Origin: Cristatella mucedo
Lineage: Eukaryota; Bryozoa; Phylactolaemata; Cristatellidae
NCBI GenBank assembly: GCA_009760855.2
Contig: WPIO01000027.1
Span: 1,866,501-1,930,500, forward strand
DNA: 64,000 nucleotides
Reading direction: 5' to 3'
Shown: in pieces, positions 1 through 12,400 of the stretch
How positions within the stretch are numbered: position 1 is the stretch's first letter
Layout: every line of letters starts with the position of its first letter
Translations under genes and position numbers: made by a program
Notes under the pieces: generated by a model
What the model was told of the DNA's origin: nothing
The model's database searches: none
Seen by the model: the letters and a program-made list of their open reading frames with translations, nothing else

Positions 1-387
1 TAAATAGGGATCGGACGTGATGGCTAGCTGTAGAAGCAGTCTTTTGAATGAAGCTTTTTAAATGTAGGCAGCTGTCGAAGATGACACCTGAATGACGTCA
101 TTGGTAACACGGAGGAGAGCAGTTTCATTGGATGGCTGACGCTTGAACCCCGATTGAAATGTTTCTGACATTTAATTCTTTTCAATTTGTGCTACCAGCT
201 GCTTAGCGCCACTTTCTTCTTTTCGTCTTTGACAAGAAAGGAAGAGGAAAAGTTGGGTGTTAGTTTGCTAAGACCCGCGTATCTAATCGAGGCTTTTTAA
301 GTATCGGTAGTACTTTATTATTATATTTATACTATTCATATTACATTTAATTATTTTAAGTAACGATTGCCAATTTGAAGGACCTGG
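1..387. other. unannotated left edge
   Basis: No gene, RNA or repeat recognised. The sequence is AT-leaning and leads into the LINE fragment that starts near 388. Confidence 0.5.
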
Positions 388-1028
388 GTACAACCCTTGC
401 AGGTACAGCTGTTGCAAAACCGTGCAGCTAGGCTTGTCTGCTGTGAGCTTCGTGATTCCCATATCACACCACTTCTCGCCGACCCGTACTGGCTCCCAGT
501 CAAGCAATGCATCGACTTCATGGTTTTGTCGCTCACTTTAAAGTACTTTCATTCTTTGGCTCCTTTTTACATATCAAATCTAAATCCCCACGAGGCTAAG
601 CATCGTACCACCCACTTTTCTGAATTTGATTGTTTACCTATACTTCATACAAAACCTCAAATCCTTTGGAGACCTCGCATTTAGTTCATATGCTCCCAAA
701 GCCTGGAGCTCCCTCCCGACTTGCGTCAGAACATCCACTGACTTGACCACATTTAAAAAGAACTTAAAAACACACCTATTTAGGACAGCATTTAGTGGGT
801 CCCTGTGATTCGACCTTTATGTGCTTGTGCGTGCTGACAGTGTGCATGCTGCCACTAACAATACTTGCATGCTGAGCCTGTGCAGGTCACTCCTGACCAT
901 GCTATTCTTGTTGTTTATCGAGCAAGCTACCACTTACCATTCGATCGTGCTTCCTTTGCAGCAAATGTAAAGTGCCTAGAAAAAGATTGAGTTTTCTGAG
1001 AGCGCTTTATCAAGTTTATTATTATTAA
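388..1028 (+). mobile_element. CR1/L2-like LINE, 3' end of ORF2 plus tail
   Basis: The reading is the C-terminal end of a LINE reverse transcriptase: AARLVC, then [15 protein letters not shown], then FSSYAPKAWSSLPTC and [13 protein letters not shown] before the stop near 808. The frame changes around 660, so the copy is dead. After the stop comes the tail shared by all copies here (GTGCCTAGAAA..GATTGAGTT, then a TATTATTATT end). The 5' part is missing, as is usual for target-primed insertion. Confidence 0.9.
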
Positions 1029-1900
1029 TCCTTTTAATTGCGTTCTGGGCGTTGAAGCGGTGGCCCCAGCTAAACCAGTCAGATTGTGGCTAATCATTAT
1101 TATTCGAGATTATGCAACGCTGGCATGATCTATAGCCGAGGCCGCATAAATGCCGGCGCCGTAAGATAAGCAATCAATTGCGATTGAGCACTCGGCGTTG
1201 GCATTCGAGCTCTTGGCCGGAGAGCAGCTGGTGTGCGTTATGGCCTATGCTGAATGCCTGTAACGGTCCGCTGCTGTCAAATGGACTTGTCCAAATTATG
1301 GGTATGGACTTGCACTATTCGTCGCTGCCGTGATCCTGCTACTGTCGGCATTCGTGTATGCTTTGGTGCAGCACCTGCAGGTTGCTAGCTCTGCTGCAAC
1401 GTGTAGGTGTCACCGGTATTTCTAGCACCTCGGCTGCTACTAGTACCGTTAAGAGCACTCTGTTTTCGGCCTGGTTCTGACCGGACGTGGAAGCCGCCGC
1501 ACACCCAGTTTGCAACAACGTCAGCACCTGCAGCCCTCTATGCAGTACATCATACTTTTCACCCAATTTTTAGTTTTGCATCTCACACACTCATAGACTG
1601 GTCTGTACGATATGAGTTGTCCGTCGTATGTTGTTATTTTTTCAAATATACATCACAAATGATGATATGGTGTATTTTTTTTATTTGGCATGTCAGGTTT
1701 GGTAGATTTTGTGTATCGAAAATTGAGTACACTTAAATATAATTTATTAGGCTTGATTATACTGGCTGTCATTAGGTTTCCTTGTTGCAGCCATTTATTG
1801 ACACAAAGTCTTTTGGATTTTTGTTTAGAGCTCTAGCCATTTTTGGGTTGATGTATTTGTTTAAATCAGCGGATATTTGTGATTTTCAATACCAATGGAG
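1029..1900. other. intergenic, nothing recognised
   Basis: Several short open frames occur, none with a recognisable domain or splice structure. The stretch from 1600 to 1900 is AT-rich. Confidence 0.4.
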
Positions 1901-3285
1901 TGTAAGGATTCTCCTCAGAAATTTTGCTGTATATGCCGGAGACTCTCGACGAAAGAGCAACAGCTATCGTTTACTAAATTCATCAAACAGTGCTATTACG
2001 CCTATGTCGGATGCATTCTGGAAGATTAAGATAAGACACATGCACCCCGCATAGTGTGCAAGCCGCGTGAAGAAAATTTGAGACAATGGTTTAAAGGTAA
2101 AAGCAAATGCATCCCATGTGGAGTTCCGATGATTTGGATTGAACAATCTAACCATGTTTTGGATTGATATGTCTGCATTACAACGTGGCAGGTTTCGAAA
2201 AAAATAATAGGCATACAATTTAGTATCCATATTTACCATTAGCGATGCGACCTGTGCTGCACAGTTATGGGGTGGGAGTTCATGTTCCATATTTTACACT
2301 TGATGATATATGGACTGACAATAGATCGAGTTCAACTGAAGTTGAAGATGACAACTATGATGTTTTTTATGTTCCAACGCCTAAACTAATCCACAATCTG
2401 ATCTTGAAGAATTATTTAGAGACCTTGACTCAAAGAGTCGGCTCAACGAGTCGGCTGAACTCCTTGGTTCTAGATTAGGAGAGAAATAGTTTTCTTGCGC
2501 CGGGGACTGAATTTCCGTGGTATAGACATCACGAAAAAAGTTTCTACCATACTTATTGACGAAGGATTCACTATTCTATTACAGCAACGTCGAATGTCTA
2601 GTTAACAAAATGGAAAAGTGCAACGATTCAAATTATTAGAGACTCTTAGTTGATTCATCGAACCGCATTTTAAAGAGATATTTACTTTACAGCAGAAAAG
2701 AGCTCCCTCTTTGCTGGTTGCACGTGATCTGTAAGAGCCTTACGAGCTCTTAAAGAGCCTTACGGAAACATGAAAATTATTGTCGATTAAATCTGTTCTG
2801 ATCAACACCGGTGTCAGACATTCGGCGATTTAAAGGGCATTGCCCTTTCAGCTTGGACTTCAAGGTAGCTAAACAAAATATCCGTGCTGTTTATATCTGT
2901 GGGTTAGTCGTGCCCCGATGCTATTTATAAGCGACAGAAAGACTAGCCAGAGTGAATGCGTGTTGTGCCTGGGCGTGGCAACGTCCGAGAGCCTTCTCTT
3001 GTCGACAGTAAAAATTGCTACTTCCTCCCGTGCACATACAGCTTGGACTAGTGAAAAACTGTAGTCTTAGCTCTAAACCAAGACGGCGACACCTACAAGT
3101 TCTCGCTAGAACAGTTTCTACAAACTAGCGAGGCTACGGTTAACGCTGGCATTTTTTGGTCCATGGATCAGAGAATTTTTCAAATACACACGGTTTACAC
3201 AAAAAATGAGTGGTTGAAAATTACAGGCATTTAATAGACTTAAGTCTGTGATAAAACTTTCTCGGTAATCACAAGTCTACTGAAT
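1901..3285 (+). pseudogene. decayed copy of an orphan, probably mobile, animal protein family
   Basis: Plus-strand frames, broken by stops and shifts, follow one ordered pattern: a zinc-binding N-terminus (FCCICR, then the IVCKP and CIPCGVPM segments), GIPM-type and PV.H...GV.VP segments near 2245-2300, LGSRL..RN.FLAPGT near 2460-2510, WYRHHEK near 2520, LLVDSSNR near 2645, CPFSLDFKVA near 2850 and LLPPVHIQLGL near 3020-3055, ending with NFLGNHKSTE near 3260. I recall this order from a family of roughly 600-800-residue uncharacterised proteins found in many copies in cnidarians and arthropods, with no known function. The assignment rests on memory of the motif order; decay is visible directly (at least six stops). 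Confidence 0.6.
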
Positions 3286-3339
3286 TGACGCTCAGCGTTG
3301 AGAGCACAATGAAACGCTGCGAAGCACATCCACAGTCAC

Positions 3340-4060
3340 TTCCTGACCACAGGTCTTGGTCTATCGTCCCGGCCTTGACGGTTCGTGCACCGAGCGCACC
3401 TAGACGTGCTGCCAGTGGCTGCTGCCAGGAGTTGGGCATACCTTGGGACGCTTACCAGCTGCCGCCTATGTTGCACAGAGGTAGAGACCGTTTGCCACGT
3501 GCTGAACCACTGCCGGTCGATGCAGCATGCAATTTCGGCCCAACGAAACCCGGTTCTGGGCCGCCTAATCAGAGCTCTTCCGGCCACGGCGCTCAACTGC
3601 ACGTCGGCACGCCGCGCCCTCCCGCTTGCCGGTGGTCTGGCTCTCAAGCTGGACCTGGTCATTGTCACAACGGCACTGATCTGGTAACAGCGGTTCGACG
3701 GCAGCTCGAGGATGCTCTGACTATGGCGGCCCGGAACAAGACCGATAAATATGCAGCAATTGCCCGGGCTTTCCTGATTGCTGGCTACCGATCGGCGATG
3801 GCGTGGCCCTCCGTGGTCTGGGCTCTCAGCAGCTGGTGGCCAGACAACGAAGCTTGCCTGGCCGACCTCGGCATCCCACGCGCGGAAAGGATGGCTTTAA
3901 GGCGGCACTGCGTCTCCTACGCCATTATCGGCTCGGAAACCAGGTGACCTCTGTTCCTAAACCGGGAGGCCTGGGTAGCACGTGCGATCCGGCAGGGCAG
4001 GGCAGCACCGGCAAATGTATATATACTAGTTATAAATATTTTTTTTCAATAAAATTATGT
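3340..4060 (+). mobile_element. R2/NeSL-type non-LTR retrotransposon, 3' end
   Basis: Two overlapping frames carry the C-terminal region of a site-specific-type LINE. CRLCCTEVETVCHVLNHC (about 3460-3515) fits the C-x2-C...H-x4-C knuckle before the restriction-like endonuclease. Further on, RNKTDKYAAIARAFLIAGY and SSWWPDNEACLADLGI (about 3735-3880) resemble the end of the endonuclease domain. A short untranslated tail ends in an AATAAA-like run near 4050. A frameshift near 3660-3690 shows that the copy is dead. No 28S rDNA flanks it. Confidence 0.7.
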
Positions 4061-4105
4061 AAACACGTACATATATATATTTATATATAATACAATAAAT
4101 AAATC

Positions 4106-4460
<355 letters not shown>

Positions 4461-4461
<1 letters not shown>

Positions 4462-5797
4462 TCTATGTATGCCTTTACATCCGTCTGTGCTGTCAGAGAG
4501 CTCTACATGTTTCTGACAGTAAGCCCCAAGTGGCCCATGCCGTACCGCAGTAAGTAATTACTTCCCGTAGTGACCATGCATCTTGGTCAGAATATATGTA
4601 ACTGTGCTTACGTATTTATACTGTGAGACTTGAGCTGTCCAAGAAAAAAAAATTCCAATTCAAAAGAAACCGCAGTACTGACATTCCAAGGCGCTGCCAG
4701 ATAAAGAAACGATGGTCCTAATGCGGAGTGTGTATTCCGAACAGCTGTATGCCATACACAGTTTCTGCTACATGTTGTTTATCAAATTGCCTGAAAGTCA
4801 AAATGAATTGACCAGTCTCAATTCTGATCGTATTTTGGCTGCTTGCAACGAGTATATTATTTTTTTCGGATATGAAGATCAAGACGATGCTCTTGTCGAT
4901 GCTTGACACCAATTCAAAGTGCAGTCCTTTATTCACGCTTTCGAAGTAGTTCTTGTCTCCATTGTTAAGCGTTTGCCACGTTGAGCATGACAGTAAAATA
5001 TTTGCATCCTTTGATTCGCTGCAAAACTAGAAAATTGGAAGCTACTGAAACGTTGTGCAGTTTTGTCCACTGAAATTACAGCCGATGCCAAAGATGGCAT
5101 GGTGGGCAGCGAGAAGAAGGAGCTGGCAAAGGAAATTCTGCCATATTCCCATTTACTTTCATTTACCCTGATTAATCTCGCCTTTACCTAAGTGCAAGAG
5201 ATTCCATGATGTGCTTTATTAATTTCTTAAATGCAACGTCGCAGGCATTATTCCAAATGTGTTGGTCGCTTTACAAATAACCCTTTAAATGTCTGTCAGT
5301 GTTGCAAGCGGAAAACGAAATTTCTCTAAATTGAAACGTCATCAAATCCTATTTACACACAACTGTGACGCCGAGCGACATTTTGGATTATTAAAGATAT
5401 CAATCGAACATGAAATAAACACTGAACTTAATTACGCTTAATTGATTTGATTACATTTTATGCATGGGCTGTGTCTGGTTTGTTTAGCATAGGTTCGTTA
5501 AAAGTTCGAGCATTTTTTATTAGTCAGCTTTGTGCACAATGCAGTCCTGCGACTCGCAGGTGGTTGTCGCGCTTCTACGTACTAGCTGTCGGCCACCGCG
5601 GTGGCTTTTCTCCGGAAGAGAGACTGCGACTACTGTTAGTTTGGGCTAACAGGGCTGCTGCACTCACGTTAGGGTAGGTTTTCGCCTGCAGGCAGACAAA
5701 TATCTGCCATTACGGGTACCAGGAGCACAAGTCGGTTTTGTTTTTAGTCTGCATAGCCAGTGCAGCATACAAGTAACTGATAAAGCAATAGTGCATA
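4461..5797. other. intergenic, nothing recognised
   Basis: No open frame with a recognisable domain. AT-rich single-copy-looking sequence. Confidence 0.4.
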
Positions 5798-5920
5798 CGC
5801 CGTGCTGAGTTGGTCTAGTGGTTAAGGTGGTCGGGCCGAGGTCGTGGGCTCGAGCATCGTGGCACGTGAAGCACATAAAAAGTAATAAAGTTCTCTTAAA
5901 TAAATAAAAATAAATAAATA
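5798..5920 (+). mobile_element. tRNA-derived SINE (family B)
   Basis: A-box TGGTCTAGTGGTTAAGGTGG and B-box GTGGGCTCGAGC are correctly spaced. The 3' part reads AGTTCTCTTAAATAAATAAA. A second copy lies at 52738-52858. It abuts a family A SINE in opposite orientation. Confidence 0.8.
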
Positions 5921-6092
5921 CTAGCTGATTTAACAGCCACTTTTTGTATAGCGACAGAGGAGCCTTTACGGCTATCACCACCACTTGCAGTAGCGATAAA
6001 GGATCGCCCACCGCAGTATTCGAACCCACGACCTCGGGGCCCGAGGTCGTGAAAAGCAACCGCCTTACCTAGTGAGCCATTAAGGCTCTTAG
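5921..6092 (-). mobile_element. tRNA-derived SINE (family A)
   Basis: Full-length family A copy with A- and B-box regions and the CTAGCTGATTTAACAGCC tail on the plus strand. The ACCTCGGGGCCCGAGGT palindrome between the boxes is intact. Confidence 0.9.
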
Positions 6093-6686
6093 GGGGCTAT
6101 ACAAATAAATTATATTAAACATATTTTAAATCGTTTATATTCATATTTTCCTCACTAATGCGTATTAAGATTTTACAAGGATTCTGGTTCCTTCCAACCT
6201 GGGTCAGTTCGCTCGATTCTTCGAGGAGCAAAGCAGTCCATCACAAGTTTGTGCTAAGTTGGGGTCAAATATCTCTTTAATGTCTCGGATACTGTAAGCA
6301 CTTGGAAAGTAAATACGATTCGTTGGCGTATTTCTTCCCGGTGGAGTTTCTCCCTGCAACCATTTTTCAGTGAGGGCAATTGGGAGGATTGCCATTTTGA
6401 GTGGGGTAAGGAGGTCTTCCTTTTCAGGCATGTCTCAAAAGAACTGAATGGCAGAACGCCGTTGTCAAGCGGTTTCAGGCACCAGAAATTGGGGCCAAAT
6501 GGACCATCGGATGGCGTGCCTTCCGTTAGTACCTTCAGGGTGTTTTCCAGTGGGGGGGGGGGGAGCTACCAGATTTTTTTGGTTGTGCTGAACAATTAAA
6601 ATCGTGCTGTGAGGTGCTGCTTCGGCACTCACCATGCTTTTGAACCTCCATCAAAGCAGGGCTCTATCGAACTTCATTAACATTAA

Positions 6687-6692
6687 TTTATT
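6687..6692 (-). terminator. polyadenylation signal of ATP5MC
   Basis: AATAAA on the minus strand, 213 bases after the ATP5MC stop codon. It is the first canonical hexamer I see there. Confidence 0.6.
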
Positions 6693-6904
6693 CTGAGTTG
6701 CATCCATACTCTTAACACCAAACGTGCATCAATAGATAGGTGAGCTGACATAGCTTTGCCGCCAAAATTCTGCCCATACAGAGTGAGTAGCTCTGCACTA
6801 GTCGGTGCCCTGCCAACAACTACCAGACTGTGCCACACCTACGTGTCCTTTGGTGTGCTCGGACCACAATTTTGCTCACCAATTGATCAGAAGCATCGCA
6901 CATG

Positions 6905-7068
6905 CTAGAAGGCAAAAAGAAGCAAGAATGCCATCATTAAACAAAAGAGACCCATTGCCTCTGACAAAGCAAAGCCTAGAATGGCATAAGAGAAGAGCTG
7001 CTGCTTCAGCCCTGGGTTTCTGGCATAGCCGATCACAAGGTTACCGAACACAGCACCGATGCCGGCAC
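6905..7068 (-). CDS. ATP5MC: ATP5MC exon 3 (second half of subunit c, stop codon)
   Basis: Acceptor TTTACAG, then [18 protein letters not shown] through the second helix (SEAMG with the essential Glu) to LLFAF and TAG. Contains 53 residues. Confidence 0.97.
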
Positions 7069-9413
7069 CTGTAAACGGACAAGAGGCTTACGGTGACTGA
7101 TGACATCAACGAAAAACAATAGGCATACGAGACTTCACATTACAAAGACAATGGCATCAATTAGCACGGCAGTATGCAATCCAACACATGACATTCAACT
7201 GCGCAGTATGGTGCCCGCATACACGAGAGCATTAACATACAATATGGGAGCCAATGCATCTAAATGCTTGAGTCAGAGGGAAGGTTTATTGTCCATACCA
7301 GACACAGATAGCACCGGGAATGCTTATATCCTAACATGCCACAGTATACATTAAACTAGGTGGCAAGAAGTTGCTAAAACCATGACACCAACCAAAAGGG
7401 TATTACACACAACCAAAATTTCCATTACCTCATGGAACCGGAAACAGGAAAATATGTGATGCAGGCACTGGAATCACCCACGTAAAAACGGCAGAGGCAT
7501 ACATGCATGCATAACCGGGGGTTTAACCCAGGGGTAAGATGTTCAAACTTCGCGATCCGGGTCATGGGTTCGAGTCCTGCACCAGGTAATTCTTTATTGC
7601 CTTCTGGAAGCAGGTGATAGCCGTTAAAGCTCTTCTGCTGCCACACACGTGAGGCTGTCTGATAAGATATCTTTTGACGACTGCCCATATTCCATTAAGA
7701 TAATAATAACATATATTAGCACCTTGAAAATTGAGCAATAACGAAAGAAACCATATGATAGATACGAATAAGATAGCATAAGATACCACTGCATTTGATC
7801 CTAAAGTGTTGCTTTCTGCAAGTGAGATATGCCAAAAGGGTGTGGCCACTGCACATATGCACACAGGTTGCAGTTGAGGCACTGACATAGCAACCGTGCC
7901 ACCAGACCATCACATATCATACCAACACCATTCAGAGCTTCGTCACATATATACACAGCCACAAGATATACGGTTAGCAGAATATGGTAACCATAGCAGT
8001 GCACACAATGCAATGGGTACTGACATGGTGGCTCCCACATCGTTTACAGTTAGTTAAAAATAGGGGCACTTTAAGCTCAATTTCAGCTGAAGGTGGTCAC
8101 AACATGTATACAGTACAAAAGATATCGCGATCTTACCATTCTTATGTAGTTGTTTACGGGCTACACTGAAAGTTTTGACAAAACAGCTGTATGGAATGAC
8201 TGGAAGAAAATGCTTTGCCACTGCTTGCAGAGAACAATCAGCCGCTCAAAATAAAATGTTAACAGACTGACATGCCCACAGCAAAGTCATTACTATATGG
8301 CCTCACTACCAGCAAAAACCCTAAATCAGATGTATCTCTAGCTCTCACGTAGAAACTCCAGCAACCTTTTTTTTTTACTTGCCCAAAGAGATGGGCCCTG
8401 AGAAGAAAATACTTGCGTCGGTTACATTGAATTAATATTCACACTCTCTTGATCTACTCTTGAATACTAATTTTTAAATAGTCGAATATATTAATATTTT
8501 ATGTATTCTGTGCATACATTTATCTTTTAAGTACCACACCACCAAAACCAGAATAACATGAGGACTCACGATCAAACCTGCTAACCAATCTTAAAACAGT
8601 AGCTACCTTCACGAAAAGGTAGCCAGACAGTACCGAGCTTGAGCCTAGCCTGTTGAAGCAGCTGAGAAATGCCACCTTTATCCTTAGTCTGACTCTGTGC
8701 TACATATCGTGTTTTCTGACAAGGTGTGTGAGGCCTTCTTATGGCTGGATGGCCAAGAAATGCGGAGGTTCGTCAGCCATTTTTAAAATACGGTTCTCAC
8801 GAAGTTATTATGGCTGCTGACTGCAATACGTAAGTGGCTCACACTTAACAACCCCTTCTCAAGGCCCTTCAGATGCCATGAAAATGAGCCTTTTGAATCA
8901 GCTAATCCTTTCCTTGTTCACTGATATGAACAGGTTTGAGCAGAGCCTATGGTCTAATGTTTGCATTCTTAGAGTACCTTTCAAGCTTGTCCAAAGTGCC
9001 ACGTTGGCACTGCAGACCGCCGATTGCAAATAGCATACATTTGACCAGTATGTCAAATCTTACCATCAGCAGGCATTGAACCCGAGACCTCGGTGTTCAA
9101 GATCTGCGACAATAATCACAAGGGGGGCAGGTTCACTGGTTATAATACATCTCTAGATGGAAGTGACCATCGAATTCGCTCAGAAAAGTATCTTGCACAC
9201 AAAAAAGCAGCTTTGTACAGACGTGGTTCAAGTAAATAGTTGCTCAACGAGGAAAGAGCGCCTAAAACAAAACTAAGCACAGGGCGGATCTAAGAGCTTT
9301 CAGCCAAGAAAAGGAAAGTTAGAGCCACCGGCCACTCCCATAAAAACGTACACCGAGAACAGGTTTCCTCTAAAACCACACATATACACACATGCTTTCA
9401 TTGAACACTTGAG

Positions 9414-9444
<31 letters not shown>

Positions 9445-12400
9445 GTACTTGATAAAACGCCCTCAGAGAACCTAATCTCTTTCTAGGCACTTTACATTTG
9501 CTGCAAAGGGAAATGCAATTAAATGGTAAGTAAGATCATGCTTGAAAAACAAACAAAGTGAATAACATGGTTAGGGGTGACATGCACAGGGTCAGCATGC
9601 AAATGTCGTTAGTGGCAGCATGCACAGTGTCAGCACGCATAAGCACATCGAGGACGAATCACAAGGACCCACTAAATGCTGTCCTAAATAGGTATGTTTT
9701 TAAGTTTCTTTTAAATGTGGTCAGGTCAGGGGATGTTCTGATGCAGGTCGGGAGGGAGTTCCAGGCTGTGGGAGCATACGAGCTAAATGCACGGTCTCCA
9801 AAGGATTTGAAGTTTGTACGAGGTATTTCTAGACTGTTGGATTCCGAAAAGTGGGTGGAACGATGCTTGGCCTGATGGGGGAGTATGTCGGAGAGATAGG
9901 CTGGAGCCATAGAATGAAGAGACCTAAAAGTGAGCGACAAAACCTTATAGTCAATCCGTTGCTTGACTGGTAGCCAGTGCAGGTCGGCGAGAAGTGGAGT
10001 AATGTGGCAACTGCGACGCTCACGACAGACAAGCCTAGCTGCAGAGTTTTGCACCAGCTGCAATCACCTGATCGCACATGCTGGTAGCCAGCCCAGTAAG
10101 CAGTGAGTTGCAGAAGTCGAGATGAGATGTCACGAATGCATGGACCAACTTAGACGTGGTATCCTTATCTAAACAAGCCCGAATTTTAGCAATGTTATGA
10201 AGCTGAAAATAGGCCGATTTGACCGTGGAGCTGATATGGTCGTCTAACGAGAGGTCGCTTTGGAATATGACACCTAGATTTCGAGCTGATTCGACAGGAG
10301 ATATGCTGGCAAAGCCAATTTTGAGCGTCAGCCTTTCCAATTTCTGAATCACACTGGGTTTGCCCATAACTAGTAAGTTAGTATAAAACCGTATCTGATT
10401 GGATCCAGCTGATGCACCAGCAGGAATGTAACCCACTTCCCTGGATTGACTGACCGTCGCTAGTACACTGCAGCTACCAAAAAGGTGGCGACCTGAGGTG
10501 TGCACATGAAATCAGAAATCCATGGAATGCCGATCCTCGATCGTCGGCCAGTAACGCAAACGAGAGACAGACAGACAGACAAAGACAGACAGTAAGAGAC
10601 AGACAGACAGAGACAGACAGACGAAGACAGAGCGACAAGAGACAGAGACAGAGAGGCTGAGATGGAGAATTCCTCTGAAGTGCAGGTGGCAGAGGCAGTC
10701 TCTGCCGAGGCAGCGCACTGTATAACATCCGGGGCTCATCAGGTCAGAGAACAGGCTCATCAGGTCAGAGAACAGGTCGGATCTCGCCTCGTCACGTGCT
10801 GGCCACTCACCGGATCCAGCCACGCCGACCGTAGCTGCACCAGCGCCAATGTACTTAGCAGCCTGGTCGATGTCCTGGCGCACTGCCGTCGTCTGGAGGC
10901 CTCGCTGCTAACGCATAAGAGAGGAAACAAGTGCTTGACACCACATTGATGTGCAGGACGCTAGCTGTATGGCAAAAAATGTGGAGAGAGCCAGGTACAA
11001 AGTGCCAAGCATTCTGCTCGGGACTCGAGGTCTCCGTACAAACTGGCTTATTTTGCAAGCCAGCTTGGGCGGCAAAAACGCTAGTCGGCCGGGACGGCGA
11101 ACACAACGGCAGCCGAGCGCCCAGACAGACCTGCTGCACTCCTTGCGTAAGCACTGCTAAGCATTCAGTTGGTCTTCCAAAGAGGCGAGCAGCGATCTAC
11201 AAAGCAAAACCTGCTGTTACTGCGAATCGCACTTTGCAGAAGTATTTGCCGTCACAGAAGCAAGATGGCAAGGCAACTCAAAGTCAAGCACAGCAAAGAA
11301 TGAGCAGCCTTGAGCAAGAAGTGAAACTGGGATGCTTTCAGCAGGCAAAGTTGGATTTATCAGACAGACAAAAGGACTTCCGCTCCTCGGATAGTGAGGT
11401 CCCTGTGAATGAGCAGAGACGGGACTTGCAGCTGCAGCAGCAGCCCTCCCCCAAGGCTCAATGGCAGCATAGCCAAGTACTGCTGGATGGAGGCCGCCGT
11501 TCTGGCAAGCTGCTAATCATGCAACGAATATCGCTGCCAAGCAAGCACTGGCGCACCGAACGATTGCATAAAAGCCTCTGCACATTCGCAAGCCAAGCGG
11601 TGGGCCGAACTGTGCTGTACATGCAGGCACAGTTATATTAGAATTGGTTTGATTGCTCAAACATTACAAGGTAGTTCTTATAGCATTGCTCACATGCTAG
11701 GATCAATGACATCCGACCCTGGGGCGAGTTGATAGAGTCCTTGGAGTCCCTTCTGGATGTCATCTTGCCCCTTAAGTCCACACCGTGTACTGCCTGAAAA
11801 TAAGCAGTGTCAACTTACCTAATAGAGTCCAACCGACCAGCAAGATTCGAACCCGTGAGCTAAGGGACCAAATGCCAATGCCCAAGCCAGTATGCCACCG
11901 GGGTACCCTGAGTTTCTGAGTCGAACTTACTACTCAATCAGAGATAACGCCTATAAAATCTCTTGCTCTGATTCGACAACAATATTTACCATAATCGTAA
12001 AACTTTGTTAAAAATTCGTTTGGCTAGTATTATATTGCTGAGACAGTGGCTCTCATTACATCTGATGTCAGCTGCAAACCAACCGAACAGATACACTGGG
12101 AATCTTTATCAAGGACTAACTTTGTCCGTGAAATAGTGCTGGTATAGGTATGCAGCCCTGGACGGTGAATGGCCATACTGGTAACCAGAGAATGACACGC
12201 CCAAGCATTCCAAACAAAAACTGTCAGCAGTCGGTATAATGTGTAGAAGTACATTCTGCTGAGCACCCAACTCATAAGGAGGTTCAAACTGTACAGAACT
12301 TGTGTGAATCCTCCAGGTTGAGATTTGCGCTTCTCAGTAATGAATGCAATGTAAGGCCTCTCCGTTTGTAGTAGAGTTACAGACGAAGATATATTACGGT

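Larger units (their letters stand above)
7069..10810 (-). other. ATP5MC intron 2 (3.7 kb)
   Basis: GTGAGT donor at 10810 and TTTACAG acceptor at 7069. It contains SINE family C, an (AAT)n-ended LINE and a CAGA-rich tract. Between 7700 and 9400 I see nothing else. Confidence 0.9.

Noticed and set aside
10931-11641. 236-codon plus-strand frame, the longest open one in the left half
   Set aside because: It lies antisense in ATP5MC intron 1, has no recognisable domain, and is rich in Gln, Lys and Ser.
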